Shown in pieces: positions 34,027 to 43,665 of a stretch of 64,000 nucleotides of DNA (positions are counted from its first letter, which is position 1; each line of letters starts with the position of its first letter). The notes below the pieces were generated by a model. It worked only from the letters and a program-made list of their open reading frames with translations. It did not search any database and was not told the origin of the DNA. Origin of the DNA: Planctomycetota bacterium (GTDB lineage: Bacteria; Planctomycetota; Phycisphaerae; Phycisphaerales; UBA1924); the NCBI GenBank assembly GCA_024280755.1, contig JAJRPN010000032.1:1-64000 (forward strand). Reading direction: 5' to 3'. The position numbers and the translations under genes are program-made.

Positions 34027-35439
34027 ATGTTGCGAATCCAGACCATCATGGGCATATGTGTACTCCTTGCTTTGGTGTTCGGTGCATCTGCGCAAGATGC
34101 ACGGCAAACAACCGACGAGATTGCTCGGCTGATCGATTCGGCTGCGCCCGGCTCGACGGTGGTTGTGCCCGCGGGTCTCTATGAGGGCAACTTGCGAATC
34201 GAAAAAGCAATTGTGCTCGATGGGAAAGGTCTTGTGACCATCGACGGGCTCGGTAAGGGAACGGTTGTCGAAATTGCGGTTGGCGATGTGACACTCCGTG
34301 GGTTTACGATCCGGGGCTCTGGTTCGACGGTCGATCAAGAACCCGCGGGCGTTCGCGCGGTGGCCGGCCCGGTGATTATCGAGGACAATCGGTTCGAAGA
34401 TGTGTACTTCGGGATCGATCTCCGCCCGGCTGGAGATTCAATTATCCGCAACAACATTATCATTGGCAAAGAACTCAAACTCGGACGCCGAGGCGATGGG
34501 ATCCGCTTATGGTGGAGCCACAACTCTATTGTCGAAGACAACACCATCGATGCCGTCCGCGATATGGTCTTCTGGTATTCCGAAAACCTCTCGGTTGCAA
34601 GGAACAAAGTGATAAACTCGCGCTATGGGTTGCACTTTATGTACTCGCATCAAACAGTCCTCGCAGAGAATGAACTCATCGGCAACTCCGTTGGCATCTA
34701 TCTAATGTACTCCAACGATATCCACCTGATCGGCAACTCGATCGTCAATAACCGGGGCGCGAGCGGCTATGGCATCGGGCTCAAAGATTGCGACGCAATC
34801 GTCGTCGAGAACAACGCTCTGCTCGCCAACCGTGTTGGGATGTATATCGATAACTCGCCGTCATCGGTCGACTCATACGGAATCATCAGAGGCAACAAAA
34901 TCGCCTTCAACGAGATCGGCATGCTCTCCACACCGATCACCCACGACAATGTCATCACCAACAACGCATTCTTAGAAAACGAAGAGCAGGTTACGGTGCA
35001 TGGTCGCGGGCAGTTGATGCTCAACAAGTTCTCAGAAAATGGCGTGGGCAACTTCTGGTCGAGCTATTCAGGTTTCGATCAAGACAATGATGGCATCGGC
35101 GACTTCCCCCACGAACCGAGAAGCCTGTTCCGTTCGCTGCTCGCTCGCCAACCAAACCTCCGTATCTTCCTCCACAGCCCCGCCCAGCAAGCCATCGAAC
35201 TCACCGCGCGAGCATTCCCTGAGCTCAGCCCCAAGCCAATATTTATTGACCACTCCCCACTTACACGCCCGCCCAAGCTCGACCTGCTTGTCAGCTCGCA
35301 ACAAACATCACGGGCACCTATGATTGGATTCGCAGCAGGATTGCTTCTGATCTCAATCGTCGGCGGCTGGCTTATCGCTCACCAACCACCCCTCCCTATC
35401 CTCACCGATTCAGAGCGTTCAAAGAGAGCATTCGTATGA
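34027..35439 (+). CDS. nosD: NosD, copper-site maturation beta-helix protein
   Basis: 470 residues. Signal peptide (1-22, 'LLALVFGASAQ'), then a right-handed parallel beta-helix built of CASH-type repeats: 'GDGIRLWWSHNSIVEDNTI', 'NLSVARNKVINSRYGLHFMYS', 'GIYLMYSNDIHLIGNSI' and 'GYGIGLKDCDAIVVENN'. A C-terminal membrane helix lies near 440-460 ('FAAGLLLISIVGGWLIA'). NosD acts with the NosF-NosY ABC transporter to assemble the CuZ cluster of NosZ. Its stop overlaps the nosF start by 4 bases. Confidence 0.94.
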   Translation: MLRIQTIMGICVLLALVFGASAQDARQTTDEIARLIDSAAPGSTVVVPAGLYEGNLRIEKAIVLDGKGLVTIDGLGKGTVVEIAVGDVTLRGFTIRGSGSTVDQEPAGVRAVAGPVIIEDNRFEDVYFGIDLRPAGDSIIRNNIIIGKELKLGRRGDGIRLWWSHNSIVEDNTIDAVRDMVFWYSENLSVARNKVINSRYGLHFMYSHQTVLAENELIGNSVGIYLMYSNDIHLIGNSIVNNRGASGYGIGLKDCDAIVVENNALLANRVGMYIDNSPSSVDSYGIIRGNKIAFNEIGMLSTPITHDNVITNNAFLENEEQVTVHGRGQLMLNKFSENGVGNFWSSYSGFDQDNDGIGDFPHEPRSLFRSLLARQPNLRIFLHSPAQQAIELTARAFPELSPKPIFIDHSPLTRPPKLDLLVSSQQTSRAPMIGFAAGLLLISIVGGWLIAHQPPLPILTDSERSKRAFV

Positions 35440-36311
35440 TTCAAGCATCTCATGTCACCAAAAAATTCGGGAGCGTTGTCGCGGTCGACGATCTCTCATT
35501 TAAACTCGAAAAAGCCGAGTCCATCGCCTTGTGGGGCAGCAATGGTGCTGGCAAGACCACACTGATCCGCAGCTTGCTGGGCATCTTCCCATCAACGGGC
35601 ACTGCCTCGATTCACGGCGTTGATGTCCGCAAGCATGGCAAGCAGGCGCGATCCTTCGTCGGATATGTCCCTCAAGAACTCGCCTTCCATGATGATGCCA
35701 AGCTCGGATCTTCGATCATGTTCTTTGCGAACCTGCGCAAGGTGAATCGTAAAGGCGCTGCGTTGGCATTGGCCAAAGTTGGATTGCAAGGGCACGAGAA
35801 AAAGCGAGTGCGCGATCTTTCGGGCGGGATGAAACAACGCCTTGCGTTGGCCATTGCGCTCATCGCTGATCCACCGATTATCGTTCTCGATGAACCAACC
35901 TCAAACCTTGATGCTTCGGGGCGTGGCGAGGTGATCGACACCCTGTGCCAGCTCCGCGATGAAGGAAAAACCCTTTTATTCGCCTCCCATCGTCCTGATG
36001 AAGTCCTCTCGCTCGCTGGCAGAGTGCTGGTCATGGAAAAGGGCAAACTCATCAAAGACATCACACCAGCCGAGCTTTGGCCGACCGAATCTCGCATCCA
36101 GACCATGCGTTTGTATCTGAGCATGGGCACGGAAGAATCCGCCGCGACTGTGCTGCGAGACGCTGGGCATGCGGTGAATCTCAACGGCAATGGGCTGTGC
36201 GTTTCAGTCCCCCGCAACCGAAAAGCCGAACCTGTTTCTGTTTTGGCCAAAGCCGAGATCGAAGTCCGCGACTTTGAGATCCTTGAAGAAGTCCAGGGAG
36301 ACACCCCATGA
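35436..36311 (+). CDS. nosF: NosF, ABC transporter ATPase for NosZ maturation
   Basis: 291 residues. Walker A 'GSNGAGKT' (34-41), Q-loop 'GYVPQELAFH', signature 'LSGGMKQRLALA', Walker B 'IIVLDEPTSNLD', H-loop 'LFASHRPDE'. The C-terminal 80 residues form an extra domain found in NosF. It pairs with NosY and NosD to supply sulfur or a related species for the CuZ cluster. Overlaps nosD and nosY by 4 bases on each side, so translation is coupled. Confidence 0.94.
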   Translation: MIQASHVTKKFGSVVAVDDLSFKLEKAESIALWGSNGAGKTTLIRSLLGIFPSTGTASIHGVDVRKHGKQARSFVGYVPQELAFHDDAKLGSSIMFFANLRKVNRKGAALALAKVGLQGHEKKRVRDLSGGMKQRLALAIALIADPPIIVLDEPTSNLDASGRGEVIDTLCQLRDEGKTLLFASHRPDEVLSLAGRVLVMEKGKLIKDITPAELWPTESRIQTMRLYLSMGTEESAATVLRDAGHAVNLNGNGLCVSVPRNRKAEPVSVLAKAEIEVRDFEILEEVQGDTP

Positions 36312-37201
36312 CCACCCTCCCAATCGAATCATCTGTATCCAAAGCTCAGACCGAGTCTGGCACGCATCTTTCTCGCATCGCGAGCGTGTTAGCCTTTGCT
36401 CGGCGTGAGTTTCGTGATGCGATTTCTAGCCGATGGTTTATTTTGTACACCGTTGCCTTTACTGTCCTTGCGGTGGCTGTGTCCTTCATGTCCCTCGCCG
36501 GCTCTGGCTCGCACGGGTTCGCTGGTTTTAGCCGAACCACCGCCGGGCTGCTCAACCTGATCATGCTTGTCGTCCCATTAATGGCACTGATTGCTGGCGC
36601 AGGATCAATCGCAGGCGAACGCGAACGCGGCACGCTGCTGTATCTTCTCGCCCAGCCCATCTCACGGATGGAACTCTTGCTCGGCAAATACATCGGGCTC
36701 GCCATCGCGTTGTGCTGCTCGATGTGCATCGGGTTTGGACTCAGCGCCGGCGTGCTCGCATGGCGCGTTGGTGGCGTGGGTATCAGCGCATTCATTATGC
36801 TCGTCCTCTTCACCTGCATGCTCGCCCTGGCAATGCTCTCTGTCGGCATGCTGCTCTCGGTGATGTCTCGTCGATCGGGTGTCGCGACCGGGCTTGGGCT
36901 CTTCGCGTGGTTGATCCTTGTTTTCTTGAGTGATCTTGGTCTCATGGCCGGCACAATCCTCTTCAAACTCCGTGTTCAAGAAGTCTTCGCCATCGGGGTT
37001 ATGAATCCGCTACAAGCCTTTAAAATGGCGGTCATTGTCAATATGAACGCGTCGCTCGATGTTCTTGGCCCGGTTGGCATGTACGCTTCGCAAACCTTTG
37101 GCGATGCCCTCCCCTGGATCTTGGCTTTGGTCTTGGGCGTGTGGACCATCATCCCGCTATTGGCAGCGATGATCCTCTTCTCGAAACGAGGCTCAGTATG
37201 A
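36308..37201 (+). CDS. nosY: NosY, ABC transporter permease for NosZ maturation
   Basis: 297 residues with six hydrophobic segments, beginning after about 25 polar residues. 'FARREFRDAISSRWFILYTV' and 'AGAGSIAGERERGTLLYLLAQPISRMELLLGKY' are the typical opening and coupling-helix motifs of NosY/ABC-2 permeases. It is the membrane half of the NosFY transporter. The nosL start codon lies inside its end (4-base overlap). Confidence 0.93.
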   Translation: MTTLPIESSVSKAQTESGTHLSRIASVLAFARREFRDAISSRWFILYTVAFTVLAVAVSFMSLAGSGSHGFAGFSRTTAGLLNLIMLVVPLMALIAGAGSIAGERERGTLLYLLAQPISRMELLLGKYIGLAIALCCSMCIGFGLSAGVLAWRVGGVGISAFIMLVLFTCMLALAMLSVGMLLSVMSRRSGVATGLGLFAWLILVFLSDLGLMAGTILFKLRVQEVFAIGVMNPLQAFKMAVIVNMNASLDVLGPVGMYASQTFGDALPWILALVLGVWTIIPLLAAMILFSKRGSV

Positions 37202-37653
37202 ACGCAGCTTATGCAACACCCCTGGGCGCATTGCTCATCGGGCTCACACTCACCGGCTGCGGCTCAGAAACCAACGACGGCCCGCCGGCAATCCGCTATG
37301 GCGATTCGATGTGTATCGAGTGCGGCATGATTATCTCTGATGAACGCTTTGCAACAGCAACAATCGTTGAAGGGGATCGCGGCAACGAGCCTTTGCTCTT
37401 TGATGACTTCAACTGCCAGATGATCTTCGAATCCAAGCATACCGATCTCGCAATCGTCGACCGCTGGAGCCACGATCATGGGTCAAACGCATGGCTTCAT
37501 ATGGCGGATGCCTGGTTTGTTCAATCCGATCAGTTGCATACGCCGATGGCTTCGAACATCGCCTCGTTTGCGACCCAAGAGGACGCGACTGCCTTCGCTC
37601 AGCCTATTGATGGCGCAGTGCTTGACTTCCCCTCGATTTGGAAAACAGAGTAA
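37198..37653 (+). CDS. nosL: NosL, copper chaperone lipoprotein
   Basis: 151 residues from the ATG at 37198. Lipobox 'LTGC' with Cys21 as lipidated residue. The copper-binding motif 'MCIECGMII' (Cys39, Cys42, Met44) is intact, followed by 'PLLFDDFNCQMIF' and 'HDHGSNAWLHMADAWFV' typical of the fold. NosL delivers Cu(I) for NosZ centres. It ends the nos operon; no nosR, nosG or nosH lies in the window. Confidence 0.94.
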   Translation: MNAAYATPLGALLIGLTLTGCGSETNDGPPAIRYGDSMCIECGMIISDERFATATIVEGDRGNEPLLFDDFNCQMIFESKHTDLAIVDRWSHDHGSNAWLHMADAWFVQSDQLHTPMASNIASFATQEDATAFAQPIDGAVLDFPSIWKTE

Positions 37654-37676
37654 CTCGCGTGTACAAATCTGTGTGC

Positions 37677-38558
37677 TTATGAAGCCTTCGATGAATCGGA
37701 TGAATCAGATGACTGAGAAACAACCGAGGCATCCGAAGTTGCGCCTTGGATGATCGCAGGGACATCCTCAGGAAGCACACCCGGCGCCAGAACGCCCGCG
37801 GTAATCACAAATCGCAACGCCTCTTCGATCGACATACTGATCTCGATAACCTTTTCTTTGGGCAGGTTGATCGTAAACCCAGTGAACGGGGTAGGCGAGG
37901 TCGGGATAAACACCGAGACAACCTGGCCGCCCGCGGGCCCATCAATCTCACGCAATGAGTCGCCGGTGAGAAAACCAACCGTCCAAATCCCTGCGCTTGG
38001 ATATTCGACAATCACGACCTTACTAAAGGCCATTTTGTTGTCGCCCATGATCATGTCGACGACTTGTTTCACATGCGGGTAGACCTGCTTGAACCCGGGG
38101 ATACGGGTGATGAGATTTTCGAGCCGAGCATAGACCGATTTGCCCATAAAGTTACCCAGCAACACGCCTGCAAGGTAGATCAGCATGATCGCGATGCCCA
38201 GCCCGGTGAGGTTGAGGTATCGATGATCGCTCCAGAACTTGGCCAAATATCCTCGGCGAAGATCCAGCCGAAGCGATTCGTCGGAGACGGAATCACGAAC
38301 TTCACCCGTTGCGCGTGCATTGATAAGTTGCTCGTCGGTTACCTGGAACCATCCGGGGAGTTTGTCCTCGTCCCAGACCTGAGGCACCACCCAAACAACC
38401 GCAAAGCGAGTCGCACGATTGATCGGCTGAGCAACATTGTTATATACAAACCCAAATGCTTGGACCAAAAGCCAGAGCGTGACCGCGGTGGGCAGCAAAA
38501 CCGCTAAACCACGCGTAAAAAAGCGTTTAAAATCTGATGTAAAAGAATCGGTCATCAT
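37677..38558 (-). CDS. DUF502 membrane protein
   Basis: 293 residues starting MMTDSF; the second ATG is 3 bases on. 'KRFFTRGLAVLLPTAVTLWLL' is the characteristic DUF502 start, followed by a second helix ('LGIAIMLIYLAGVLLGNFMG'), and 'RIPGFKQVYPHVKQVVDMIM', 'VVIVEYPSAGIWTVGFLTG' and 'VFIPTSPTPFTGFTI' all match the family. Between the helices is an insertion of about 60 residues. The C terminus is a Ser/Asp-rich tail. DUF502 proteins are inner-membrane proteins of unknown role, some linked to envelope stress. Converges on nosL. Confidence 0.9.
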   Translation of the reverse strand: MMTDSFTSDFKRFFTRGLAVLLPTAVTLWLLVQAFGFVYNNVAQPINRATRFAVVWVVPQVWDEDKLPGWFQVTDEQLINARATGEVRDSVSDESLRLDLRRGYLAKFWSDHRYLNLTGLGIAIMLIYLAGVLLGNFMGKSVYARLENLITRIPGFKQVYPHVKQVVDMIMGDNKMAFSKVVIVEYPSAGIWTVGFLTGDSLREIDGPAGGQVVSVFIPTSPTPFTGFTINLPKEKVIEISMSIEEALRFVITAGVLAPGVLPEDVPAIIQGATSDASVVSQSSDSSDSSKAS

Positions 38559-38720
38559 GCTCCTTGCCAGTTGATCATCAATACAAGCTCTACGATGCTC
38601 ATTGTATGGATTTTAGACCTCTCGCATTCAGATCATCGACCACTTTTCCGATCCAACGGTAGATTGGGATCGTAGAATCGGTATAAATCATTGGTAGCAA
38701 AAATAGGAATGGATCAAAGC

Positions 38721-39761
38721 ATGCAGATTCTCGTCACCGGCGGAGCAGGATATATCGGTTCACACGCCTGCCAAAGGCTTCTCAAGGACGGACACACCGT
38801 CGTCGCCCTCGATAGCCTCCATCGCGGCCACCGCGAGCCTATGGATATGCTCAAAGCAGCCCATGCCCAGAACTTCAACTTTGTCCACGCCGACCTTGGA
38901 GATACCAAAGCCGTCCTCGACACACTCGACACCCACGATCTCGATACCGTCATGCACTTTGGCGCTTTGGCCTATGTTGGCGAATCGGTTGAAGACCCAT
39001 TGTGGTATTACCGCAATAACATCAGCTCAGGGATCGGGCTCCTTGATGCCTGCGATGCCGCACATGGCGGCAAGGGAATCAAACGGTTCATCTTCTCATC
39101 CTCCTGCGCAACCTATGGCGATCCGCCAGCAGACATGATCCCCGTCCCCGAACACTGCCCGCAATCCCCCACCTCGCCCTATGGCTACACCAAACTCCAC
39201 TTCGAACACATCCTCAAAGACTACGCCAACAAACGCACGATCAACAACAACCCCATCGCACTGACCATGCTGCGGTACTTTAATGTCGCGGGCAGCGATC
39301 GCACCGGGATGCTCGGCGAAGATCACACGCCAGAAACACATCTCATCCCCGTTGCCATTGACGCCGCGCTGGGCAAACGAGAATCTATGTCGATCTTCGG
39401 CACCGACTACCCAACACCCGACGGCACCAACATCCGCGACTATGTCCATGTCGAAGACCTCATCAGCGCACACGCCCTGGCGATGGATTCCACCCAGATC
39501 GGACAAGTCGAAGCGTTTAATGTCGGGATCGGCAAAGGGTATTCTGTCCGTGAGATTCTTGATTCGGTCAAGCGTGTTTCGGGCGTGGACTTCACGGTTC
39601 ATGACGCGCCCAAACGAGCTGGCGATGCGATCGCACTCTACAACAACCCAGCGAAGATCAAATCAACGCTGGGCTGGGATGCACAAATTACAGAGATCGA
39701 CGAGATCGTTTCGAGTGCGTTCAACTGGCTCAAAGCACACCCAAACGGGTACGGCGACTAA
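38721..39761 (+). CDS. galE: UDP-glucose 4-epimerase
   Basis: 346 residues from the ATG at 38721 (an alternative ATG at 38709 abuts AGGA; AGGA is 12 bases before the chosen one). Interconverts UDP-glucose and UDP-galactose. NAD-binding 'VTGGAGYIGSHACQRL' at the start, 'HFGALAYVGESVEDP', 'FIFSSSCATYGDP' with the catalytic serine or threonine region, and the Tyr-Lys pair in 'SPYGYTKLHFE'. Later 'YFNVAGSD', 'GTNIRDYVHVEDL' and 'FNVGIGKGYSVREI' are typical. Repeat element C lies downstream. Confidence 0.95.
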   Translation: MQILVTGGAGYIGSHACQRLLKDGHTVVALDSLHRGHREPMDMLKAAHAQNFNFVHADLGDTKAVLDTLDTHDLDTVMHFGALAYVGESVEDPLWYYRNNISSGIGLLDACDAAHGGKGIKRFIFSSSCATYGDPPADMIPVPEHCPQSPTSPYGYTKLHFEHILKDYANKRTINNNPIALTMLRYFNVAGSDRTGMLGEDHTPETHLIPVAIDAALGKRESMSIFGTDYPTPDGTNIRDYVHVEDLISAHALAMDSTQIGQVEAFNVGIGKGYSVREILDSVKRVSGVDFTVHDAPKRAGDAIALYNNPAKIKSTLGWDAQITEIDEIVSSAFNWLKAHPNGYGD

Positions 39762-39805
39762 CCCGTGTCTGCCGACTCATTTCCCACACAAGGACGCTTT
39801 CTTTT

Positions 39806-39963
39806 CGCCTCCCCCGGGCTTCCGGGGGAGGTGGCTGCGCAGCAGACGGAGGGGGTCTTGAAGAAGGCAATGGGCAATAGGGAATAGGCAATGGGGAAGA
39901 TATAAGAAAGACCCCCTCCGCCTCACTTCGATCGGCACCTCCTCCGGAAGCCCGGGGGAGGCG
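39806..39963. repeat. Composite palindromic element C (family 1)
   Basis: 158 bases between the convergent galE and minor-pilin genes. Outer arms CGCCTCCCCCGGGCTTCC and GGAAGCCCGGGGGAGGCG are exact complements, and each arm also forms its own hairpin. Inner stems GGAGGGGGTCTT/AAGACCCCCTCC enclose a core made of repeated GGCAATGGG and GGGAATAGG words (39858-39895). Confidence 0.92.
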
Positions 39964-40022
39964 AATAGTTGAAAAAAGCCGAGCCGTCAGACAGGGCCTA
40001 ATCGGCCAGCTGAATTATCCAA

Positions 40023-40646
40023 TCAATCATTCGATCGTGGCGATGCACTCGCAACGAGCCGAATGGTCGGTGCTTCAAGACGCGAGCCGATCGCGACATC
40101 TTGAAGATCATCGGGTTGGATGATCAGATCGACCGTGACGCGTTTGAGCCGAGGACCAACATCGTAATCCATCGTGAAGACCACATTGTTCAGATTCACC
40201 AACAGCGGCGCCTCAACCTCGTCCTCCAATGCCCCGCTCACATAGGTCGATAGGACATACCACAGCTCATAGGGTCCTTCACCAACAGGGCCATCGCGTC
40301 GTTCAAGGCGGGTGACTTTTTCGGTGCTTGTCGACGGATCACGATACGAAACAAACTCGATCCAGTTGGATTCAAGGTTCGGGGTCAAAATCGGGTTCAC
40401 AGGATAAGGGCCAAACGAATCACCCGTACGGATCATCGCGGTCAGCCTCTGCATCACAATGCGTGCGACGACATTGGTCGATGCACCCTCGGTAGTGACC
40501 TTATAGGCTTTGAATGAACCATCCAAGGCGCCCAGTGTCGCGGTGAGCAGCGTCGCCGAGATCACCAAAGAGATCAACACTTCGACCATACTGAATCCGC
40601 TTCGGATTCGGCGAGTTTGCTTAACAATAGAATTCTGAGAACTCAT
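40023..40646 (-). CDS. Minor prepilin, PilW/PulJ-like
   Basis: 207 residues. Type IV prepilin leader: basic start, cleavage after Gly17, then 'FSMVEVLISLVISATLLTA' with Glu at +5 of the mature protein. The rest is beta-strand rich ('FVSYRDPSTSTEKVTRLERR', 'LKRVTVDLIIQPDD'), like PilW or GspJ pseudopilins that prime pilus or pseudopilus assembly. Its ATG overlaps the stop of the 985-residue gene by 4 bases, so the two are coupled. Last gene in the pilus operon. Confidence 0.82.
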   Translation of the reverse strand: MSSQNSIVKQTRRIRSGFSMVEVLISLVISATLLTATLGALDGSFKAYKVTTEGASTNVVARIVMQRLTAMIRTGDSFGPYPVNPILTPNLESNWIEFVSYRDPSTSTEKVTRLERRDGPVGEGPYELWYVLSTYVSGALEDEVEAPLLVNLNNVVFTMDYDVGPRLKRVTVDLIIQPDDLQDVAIGSRLEAPTIRLVASASPRSND

Positions 40647-43600
40647 ATCGAACCCTCCTGGTAGCTGCCTCGGACTGGAGGCATCGACATGGGAAGCATC
40701 AAACCAGATGGTAGACGCATGTTTGGATTATGACGAAGACGGATCTTACCAAAGCCATTGAACGGCACTGGGGTCGACCCTGGAGGCTGAGGCTGGGTGT
40801 ACGAGACATCGGCCAAGCCATCGCCGGTCGTGTCATACCCAACGATTCGCACGCCACCAACAATCGGAAGATCCGCAGGATCAATCGATTCATAGTCACC
40901 ATCGCCTGCACCGAAGTATCCAAGCGAGGCGTTAAACCCGGCAGGGTTCCCGATCGGATTCCCCAATGAATCCATCAACGGCCCAGAGCCGAAGGTTGGA
41001 TCAAAGGTCAGCAACAACGCGCCATCAATCGTTGTGTTCCCACGCGCATCAAGCACGCCCGCGATAATCGCGCCCTGAAGCACAATGTCCTGCTCCGGCG
41101 GCGAGTTAAACGAACCAAGATCCACAGAGTAGTTGGGCAACATCATCGAACTCGTCAAGATGTCATCCATATCAGCGGTATCAGGATTGAGATACCCATT
41201 GTTGGGCTCGGTCGGATGCACAGTCGTAAACTGTGTTGCACCCGTAAACTGAAGCTTATTGCGAACCTGTGTATACCCGATCGGGGTATCTGAAACGATC
41301 GAGCCGACAAACAAGCTGTCATGGAAACGGATGTTGTTTGAATACTGCTTCGTATCGGTTATGCGATCAGAGCCAATGATCAGTGGAGCTGGCAACAAAG
41401 CATAACTCGCACCATACGAACCGATCTCATTGTCCAACACATCACCCTGATCCAACGGCGAAATGGACAAGTCAGTCAAGAGAATGTTTGCCAAAGGCGG
41501 GATTGCACTCGGTGGCAACATCGGCGGTGCGTTTCCAGCTGTTTCACCGGCATCATCGCCATAAATATAGCGAAGGAACTTGGGCACAGGTGTACCAGCT
41601 ACATTGAGCGTATTGGTCCCGTACTCCGTCCACATCGTATGCGTATTGTCAGCATGGGTACGAACATAGGTCGAGCCCACAAATGTACAGTTGACAAACA
41701 GTGCATTGAGACCCATCGGGATCTGCACATTGCGAAACACCATGTTCTCAATCACAGGGCGCCAGTAGACATCCGAATAGCTCGGCGAGTTGAAAGGCGA
41801 TTTCTCAAAGTACGCCCAACCAGAGTTGTCAGGCAAACCATCCTGATCCAAATCATCCCAAACCGGGAACAAATGAGGCTGATCAGCGCCCGCAGGATTC
41901 ATCGGCAAGGTCCAAGCTGACAACGAACTGACATCCGTACCGAGTTGATCAGCAACCTGCTGCCAGAACGGATCGCCGTCGGCTGCTGCGATCAACGCGT
42001 TTTCTGTATCGGCAAAGCTCGATGAATCAATATCTGGAAGGCGAAGATTATCCGCGCCAAAGATCAACGCAGAATCATCATCACCAGGAACAATCGAACC
42101 ACGCAAGCGTTCACCAATCGGTCCTTGCCCGGCTTCCCATTCACTCGCGGTCACCTTGAAGATTAACCCGCCGCGAACCTTCGCATACCGATCCATCGCA
42201 TCGAGATACCCATCACGCCATCCCAGTTCCGAATCTGAAAACACGCTATGGATCTGGTCATAATCCAAAGGATCTTCATCGGCCGGCTCATAGATCCGGT
42301 TGCCGTTGGCATCGTCGAATCCATACACGCCATTGTTGTTTCGATCGGGCAAACCCGCATCGATCAATAAGGCCAAGTCTTCATCAATTGCTTCGCCACC
42401 AGCACCAACAAACTCTGGCGCACTCAGATCCAACCCGGCTCGTGTGCCCAAGATCAGATCGGCCGAGAGCGTCACTCGATTGTCGCCGTTGGCATCATAG
42501 TGACGAATAAAGATGTCCATTTCATCGACATATCCATCGCCCGTCGCATCATTAAACGCGCCGTCGAGGAAACCATCGCCATCAAAGTCTTGATCCGCAG
42601 GCATCCCCGCACCCTCGATCGGGTGCCCCACGCGAAGTCGGCTGTCGCTATCAACATCGGATGTCGCCAACGATGCCCAGAACTCTGCGATCTTCACATC
42701 AAGGATCGGATCAAGCCCAAGGAAGTCCGATCGCATCACGATCGGATCGCCATTGGCAAAGTCAACCTCGTCAAACCGAGCCCCCAGTTCGCCCTCGATC
42801 TGGACATTCTTCCCGATGAGAATTTTGGAATGTGAAATGATCGCCTGGTCAACAGATTTGGCCAAACGGTAGTCGCGTGTGATAACACGCCGAATCGGTT
42901 TATTGTTGCGTTGGAAGTCGTAGACCACGCCTTCGACGATCACCCGGATGTACTCGCCGCCAGCGAGTGGTGCGTATCGAATTTGATACGCTGGCGGTGG
43001 ATTCGTGTTCTCTGGGTCATCCCATGTATCAATCAGAACAGCCGGGGTGTTCACCCAGTAGGACGATTCGTATTTAGCCGTTGGGATTCCGCCCGGTGCT
43101 GCTTCGATCAGTGGATCATCAACATAATCAAACCCGGTGAGAATATTGGCATCCTCATCGTGGGCATTGACCAATGCTTCTGCGATCCCGCTGGGAAGCA
43201 CCGCTTCTGAATAGCCGTCGTATGGGTCGGAAACCTGATACGCACCGATCAACCCACCCTCGCCACGCCAAAGCGCCCACGCAACATCTGCGTCAATATT
43301 ACTCTCAGCCAAGATGAATCGTGACGACGCCTCGTTGAGCCGATGCTCAGCAACCGCCAAGCCTGTCTCGGCTGCACTCATCGCACGCATCACATGCAGG
43401 TGCATGTTCGCGGTGCGAATATTGCCCGTCGATGCAACAGCCATCGCTGCGACGAGTGAGCCAAAGATAATCAAAAACATCATCGCCAAAACAGAAGCGA
43501 TCCCCCGGCGGGTGATCACAATCTTTCGTTTGGGTGTGCGAATGCCCTTGGCATCGATTGGCATTGGCCGCGCGTTCTTCGGTAGGGGGTTCGTTTTCAT
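40643..43600 (-). CDS. Large PilX-like pilus assembly protein with calcium-loop segments
   Basis: 985 residues from the ATG at 43600 (GAGG 9 bases upstream; an in-frame ATG at 43651 is less likely). The N terminus 'RRGIASVLAMMFLIIFGSLVAAM' (31-53) and 'RAMSAAETGLAVAEHRLNEA' match PilX-type minor pilins, which lack the Glu5. Family members are usually 150-250 residues; this one adds about 750. Residues 336-443 carry several Asp/Asn/Gly loops (DFDGDGFLDG, DATGDGYVDE, DANGDNRVTL, DRNNNGVYGF, DANGNRIYE), and similar ones recur later (DDLDQDGLPD, DTTGDGLADV), each like a calcium-binding dockerin or thrombospondin loop. The C-terminal half has beta-helix-like sequence. It may be a surface adhesin displayed by the pilus tip. 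Confidence 0.75.
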   Translation of the reverse strand: MKTNPLPKNARPMPIDAKGIRTPKRKIVITRRGIASVLAMMFLIIFGSLVAAMAVASTGNIRTANMHLHVMRAMSAAETGLAVAEHRLNEASSRFILAESNIDADVAWALWRGEGGLIGAYQVSDPYDGYSEAVLPSGIAEALVNAHDEDANILTGFDYVDDPLIEAAPGGIPTAKYESSYWVNTPAVLIDTWDDPENTNPPPAYQIRYAPLAGGEYIRVIVEGVVYDFQRNNKPIRRVITRDYRLAKSVDQAIISHSKILIGKNVQIEGELGARFDEVDFANGDPIVMRSDFLGLDPILDVKIAEFWASLATSDVDSDSRLRVGHPIEGAGMPADQDFDGDGFLDGAFNDATGDGYVDEMDIFIRHYDANGDNRVTLSADLILGTRAGLDLSAPEFVGAGGEAIDEDLALLIDAGLPDRNNNGVYGFDDANGNRIYEPADEDPLDYDQIHSVFSDSELGWRDGYLDAMDRYAKVRGGLIFKVTASEWEAGQGPIGERLRGSIVPGDDDSALIFGADNLRLPDIDSSSFADTENALIAAADGDPFWQQVADQLGTDVSSLSAWTLPMNPAGADQPHLFPVWDDLDQDGLPDNSGWAYFEKSPFNSPSYSDVYWRPVIENMVFRNVQIPMGLNALFVNCTFVGSTYVRTHADNTHTMWTEYGTNTLNVAGTPVPKFLRYIYGDDAGETAGNAPPMLPPSAIPPLANILLTDLSISPLDQGDVLDNEIGSYGASYALLPAPLIIGSDRITDTKQYSNNIRFHDSLFVGSIVSDTPIGYTQVRNKLQFTGATQFTTVHPTEPNNGYLNPDTADMDDILTSSMMLPNYSVDLGSFNSPPEQDIVLQGAIIAGVLDARGNTTIDGALLLTFDPTFGSGPLMDSLGNPIGNPAGFNASLGYFGAGDGDYESIDPADLPIVGGVRIVGYDTTGDGLADVSYTQPQPPGSTPVPFNGFGKIRLRHNPNMRLPSGLMLPMSMPPVRGSYQEGSI

Positions 43601-43665
43601 CGTGTGTAGCCTCTCGCATCCTGTCATAGGAAATAGCCGATCGTCGAACATTCATCTGAGCAAGC

